From assembly GCA_964482235.1 (NCBI GenBank), contig CAYZWU010000032.1, positions 3,287 to 67,286 on the forward strand: DNA of 64,000 bases, written 5' to 3'. Numbering within the stretch: the first letter of the stretch is position 1; each line of letters begins with the position of its first letter. This DNA comes from CAYZWU01 sp964482235. GTDB lineage: Bacteria > Planctomycetota > B15-G4 > CAYZWU01. Below, in pieces: positions 61,111 to 64,000 of the stretch. Position numbers and translations under genes: made by a program. The notes beneath the pieces were generated by a model, which was not told where the DNA came from, did not search any database, and was given only the letters and a program-made list of their open reading frames with translations.

Positions 61111-63237
61111 ATGTGCCGATTACTATCTCTTTTCCTGGCTTGCCTGCTGGCACAGGGCGGTTCCCTCGGCACGGCCGGCGCCGTTATCGAGCCGTCCCGT
61201 TCTGCTGATGGGACCGGAAACGCCGCGGACGATACCGATGAGAACGAGGAGGAGAGCCGGGAGGTGGCACGGATCGACGAAGCCCTCCAGGCCCTGCAGC
61301 CCGGGGCGGTGGAGCAGAAGACAGCTCTCCTGGACAAGCTGGCCGGAATCAAGACCATCGAATCGGACCGCGTGCTGGCCCGGCTGATGGAGCATGACAA
61401 GGACGACCCGGTCCGGGTTCGAGCCTTTTGCATCTGGGCGGAGCGGTATGCCTACCACATTGTGGCCGAGTTCCTCGACGGGAGGAGGAACACCGCCTCC
61501 TTCGGGATCTATCTCTCGGCCCTTCCTCAGCTGAAGCGTTTCGAAAGCCTCAGGTACCTGAAAGGCGTCTACAGCGACGAGAACCTGATCCGGCACAGAA
61601 AGCTCGTTCTCCGGATCATGACCGATCTCGACAGCGACGATGCCTTCGACTTCCTGGAAAAGAGGTGGCAAAAGACAGGCAGCAGCCGCGAAGCCTTCGA
61701 GCTCACCTCCGTGCTCCTCGCCATGAAGAAGGGACAATCGCCGGCGTTCACCAAGAAGCTTCTCAAGTCGAGACACGCCTTTGCCCGGCTGGAGGGAGCC
61801 AAGAGGCTGCTCGAGGCGAAGGGAGGCCCTGATCCGGACAAGGTGGCCGGATTCTTCCAGGCCGAGGCGGATCCGAGGTGCCGGAGGGGGCTCCTCGATG
61901 CCCTGGCCCGGCTCAGGACGGGCCAGGCTGCGGCCATGATCATCGCTGCGTCGGACACGCACCCGAAGGACTCCCTTCACGAGATCGTGACCGTGCTCTC
62001 CTCCATGCCGCCCGGGGCGCTGCGGAATGCGGTCCCCGACGACCTCTTCCTGGAGAGGAAGCCGATGCGCTTTCAGGTGATCGCTCTGGCCCTCGCATCG
62101 TCGGACCGTTTCTCCGACCTGCTCGACCGCGAGGAGATGCAGATCCTGAAAAGCGCCATGAAAGATCCCTGTCACTCGCTTCGGCTCGTGGCCATTGCAG
62201 CCTACGGCCGCATGACCGGCAGGGAGTCCCTGGTGAGGCTCAAGATCGAACCGCTCTTCAGCCCGAAGACGCCGGACATCTCGGCGCGGGCTCTCGACGC
62301 GGTCCGCTGGTTCCATCTGCGGGACGAAACAATCGTCCGGAAGGTGCGCTCTCTCGTCAACAGCAAGGAGTGGGAGCTCAAGGTCATGGCCTCCCGCGCC
62401 GTCGGTGTGCTGAAGGAGCAAAAAGCCCTGCCCCTTCTGACAAAAAACCTCTCCAGCCAGCGCCTGCTGGTGCGGATTGCGGCGATCAAGGCACTGGGCT
62501 GCATCGGCGGGAAGGGGAGCGTGAGCGCTCTCGTGGATCGACTCCGGCGGGAGGAAGGCCGCGCCGCGTGGGAGATCGCGCGGTCCCTGCAGACGATCAC
62601 GGGCAGGAACTTCGGCGTCGACGCGGGACAGTGGAAACGGTGGTGGAAGACGAGCATCCGGGAGGCGCTCCCTCCCGCCGCACAGAGCGATCCCTGGAGC
62701 GTCGGCGGGCCGCAGGACTCACGTTACGGCTTCTACGGACTCTCCTTCGAGAGCCACCATGTCACCTATGTTCTCGATGTCTCCAACAGCATGAGCGGCG
62801 CCCGGCTGAAAAGGCTCAAGGAAGAGCTCACGCGGACGATCAGGAGCCTCACTCCGGTTCACATGGCGAACATGATCTTCTTCAACTCCAGTGTCAGGGT
62901 GTGGAAGGAGTCCCTCGTCGCCATGGAACGGAATGCGGGCGGCGGCAAAGATGATGCCCTGAAGACCGTGCAGGGGATAAAAGCGGGTGGAAACACCAAC
63001 ATCTACGGCGCCCTGAAAGCCGCCTTCAAGGACGAGGAGGTGGACGCCATCATCCTCCTCACCGACGGTGATCCCACGGCCGGGGCGGTTCGGAACAAGG
63101 CCGCCATCATCGAGGCGGTGATCAGCTGGAACCGCACGCAGCAGGCCGTCCTGCACGTGGTGGCCGTGGGCCAGGCGGACCGCTCGTTCATGCAGAAGCT
63201 CGCCGCTGTCACGGGCGGGACTTTCGTTTCGCTCTGA
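61111..63237 (+). CDS. HEAT-repeat / von Willebrand factor A protein, secreted
   Basis: 708 residues, ATG at 61111, signal peptide MCRLLSLFLACLLAQGGSLGTAGA, then an acidic linker (DDTDENEEESRE). HEAT-like helices cover about 50-500 (ARALDAVRWFHLRD, KVMASRAVGVLKEQKALPLL, RIAAIKALGCIGGKGSVSAL). The VWA domain covers about 545-708 with an intact metal-ion site DVSNSMSG, the Thr in GGNTNIYGAL and Asp in ILLTDGDPT. It is expected to bind a protein ligand through a divalent cation. No partner gene is clear. The combination of HEAT and VWA in one secreted chain is uncommon. Confidence 0.87.
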   Translation: MCRLLSLFLACLLAQGGSLGTAGAVIEPSRSADGTGNAADDTDENEEESREVARIDEALQALQPGAVEQKTALLDKLAGIKTIESDRVLARLMEHDKDDPVRVRAFCIWAERYAYHIVAEFLDGRRNTASFGIYLSALPQLKRFESLRYLKGVYSDENLIRHRKLVLRIMTDLDSDDAFDFLEKRWQKTGSSREAFELTSVLLAMKKGQSPAFTKKLLKSRHAFARLEGAKRLLEAKGGPDPDKVAGFFQAEADPRCRRGLLDALARLRTGQAAAMIIAASDTHPKDSLHEIVTVLSSMPPGALRNAVPDDLFLERKPMRFQVIALALASSDRFSDLLDREEMQILKSAMKDPCHSLRLVAIAAYGRMTGRESLVRLKIEPLFSPKTPDISARALDAVRWFHLRDETIVRKVRSLVNSKEWELKVMASRAVGVLKEQKALPLLTKNLSSQRLLVRIAAIKALGCIGGKGSVSALVDRLRREEGRAAWEIARSLQTITGRNFGVDAGQWKRWWKTSIREALPPAAQSDPWSVGGPQDSRYGFYGLSFESHHVTYVLDVSNSMSGARLKRLKEELTRTIRSLTPVHMANMIFFNSSVRVWKESLVAMERNAGGGKDDALKTVQGIKAGGNTNIYGALKAAFKDEEVDAIILLTDGDPTAGAVRNKAAIIEAVISWNRTQQAVLHVVAVGQADRSFMQKLAAVTGGTFVSL

Positions 63238-63276
63238 GAGGCGGCCTGGTTTGGCAGTCAGATAAGGAGACAACAA

Positions 63277-64000
63277 ATGCGACGACTCTGCATATTTCTT
63301 TCTCTCCTTCTATTCTCCACCGCAGGCCACTCAGCGACCTTCTATGTTCCCGACAATTTCGCATCGATACAGGCCGCAATCGACTCCGCATCAGACGGAG
63401 ACTGCATCATTGTTCGATCGGGAGTCTATGTCGAGAACATCGACTTTCTCGGGAAGGCAATCACGGTTCGCAGCGAGAATGGTCCCCATCTGACAACAAT
63501 CGACGGCAACTGGGATGGAAGTGTTGTCGTCTTCCGCAACGGGGAGGATCCGGATTCCGTTCTCGAGGGATTCACTCTTACAAATGGAGATGGGACGCGA
63601 TTACCCATCTTCGGCGAAGGTGGAGGCGGAATCTACTGTGAAAACTCCAGCCCGACAATTACCGGAAACATCATCACGGGTAACGATATAGGATGGGACG
63701 GTGTTGGAGGCGGCATATATTGTATTTATGGATCACCGTTGGTCGATTCGAATGTTATTTCCGACAACGCAATCAGTTTTCACGGTCAGGGTTGTGGAGG
63801 GATCTGTTTTATCGTCTCGAATGCGATAATCAGCAATAACCTCATCGAGAACAATAGAACTGTTGAGTCACGTGGCGGAGGAGGAGGATTCTACGATTCG
63901 ACACCGACATTGATGAACAACCTGATTGTAAACAACTATGCAGACGAATCCGGAGGCGGATTCGTATTTTCAAATTCGCCGGCATTGATCGTCAATAATG
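63277..64000 (+). CDS. Right-handed parallel beta-helix surface protein (start only)
   Basis: The first 241 codons, open at the right edge. ATG 63277 with AAGGAGA upstream; signal peptide MRRLCIFLSLLLFSTAGHSA. It continues FYVPDNFASIQAAIDSASDGD, then VRSGVYVENIDFLGKAI and repeating NN/GGG-type coils (GGGIYCENSSPTITGN, GGGIYCIYGSPLVDSN, NNLIENN), the pectate-lyase-like or 'parallel beta-helix repeat' fold. Such proteins are large extracellular adhesins or polysaccharide-active enzymes. The DNA is distinctly less GC-rich than its neighbours. Confidence 0.88.
   Translation, partial: MRRLCIFLSLLLFSTAGHSATFYVPDNFASIQAAIDSASDGDCIIVRSGVYVENIDFLGKAITVRSENGPHLTTIDGNWDGSVVVFRNGEDPDSVLEGFTLTNGDGTRLPIFGEGGGGIYCENSSPTITGNIITGNDIGWDGVGGGIYCIYGSPLVDSNVISDNAISFHGQGCGGICFIVSNAIISNNLIENNRTVESRGGGGGFYDSTPTLMNNLIVNNYADESGGGFVFSNSPALIVNN

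Overview
The window is high-GC chromosomal DNA from a Gram-negative bacterium with a large, duplicated gene repertoire. Several traits occur together: an ECF sigma factor followed by a eukaryotic-type Ser/Thr kinase with TPRs, a second TPR kinase, Tat-exported sulfatases, two tricorn-like proteases, HEAT/VWA proteins, a DUF2961 hydrolase and a parallel beta-helix surface protein. Together these fit Planctomycetes-like lineages or FCB-side candidate phyla. The sequence alone does not fix the phylum.

Layout. 1-12 kb holds the start of a sulfatase, a HEAT-repeat protein, an S9 dipeptidyl peptidase, a BNR/Asp-box protein, a fused L-serine dehydratase, a second S9 peptidase and asparagine synthetase AsnA. 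12-24 kb holds the sigma/kinase pair, a secreted TPR protein, a DUF2961 protein, the second kinase and an RRM protein. 24.5-31 kb holds a subtilase, then a leftward cluster that is the most unusual part of the window: secreted protein, ECF sigma factor, anti-sigma factor, tetraheme cytochrome and peroxiredoxin. In each of the last two, a single in-frame UGA interrupts an otherwise continuous reading frame. In the peroxiredoxin the UGA sits exactly at the peroxidatic cysteine and is followed by a SECIS-like hairpin. In the cytochrome it sits just before a conserved DAAHKGCNGCH segment. The natural reading is two selenoproteins.

31-43 kb is a mixed region: metallo-beta-lactamase-fold hydrolase, APC transporter, lipase, a 66-residue histone-fold protein, a PAS sensor kinase, a decayed cysteine synthase, an S41 protease, an MpaA-like carboxypeptidase, a cyclophilin and a phosphoesterase. 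43-48.3 kb looks rearranged. It has a broken AAA/DUF4143 ATPase gene with an operator-like palindrome cluster, the 3' end of a tRNA, a decayed copy of a protease gene tail, and two tandem sulfatases, with three copies of one terminator hairpin spaced through it. 48.3-55 kb holds two tricorn-like proteases. 55-60.5 kb is a leftward transglutaminase / HExxH metallopeptidase / transglutaminase cluster. The window ends with a frameshifted secreted-gene remnant, a HEAT-VWA protein and the start of a beta-helix protein.

The theme is extracellular or periplasmic protein and peptide breakdown (S9, S8, S41, tricorn, M14, HExxH), with amino-acid uptake and metabolism (APC permease, serine deamination, asparagine synthesis) and envelope-stress regulation. 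Gene starts were moved downstream of the longest open frame wherever a ribosome binding site and a signal peptide agreed on the later codon.
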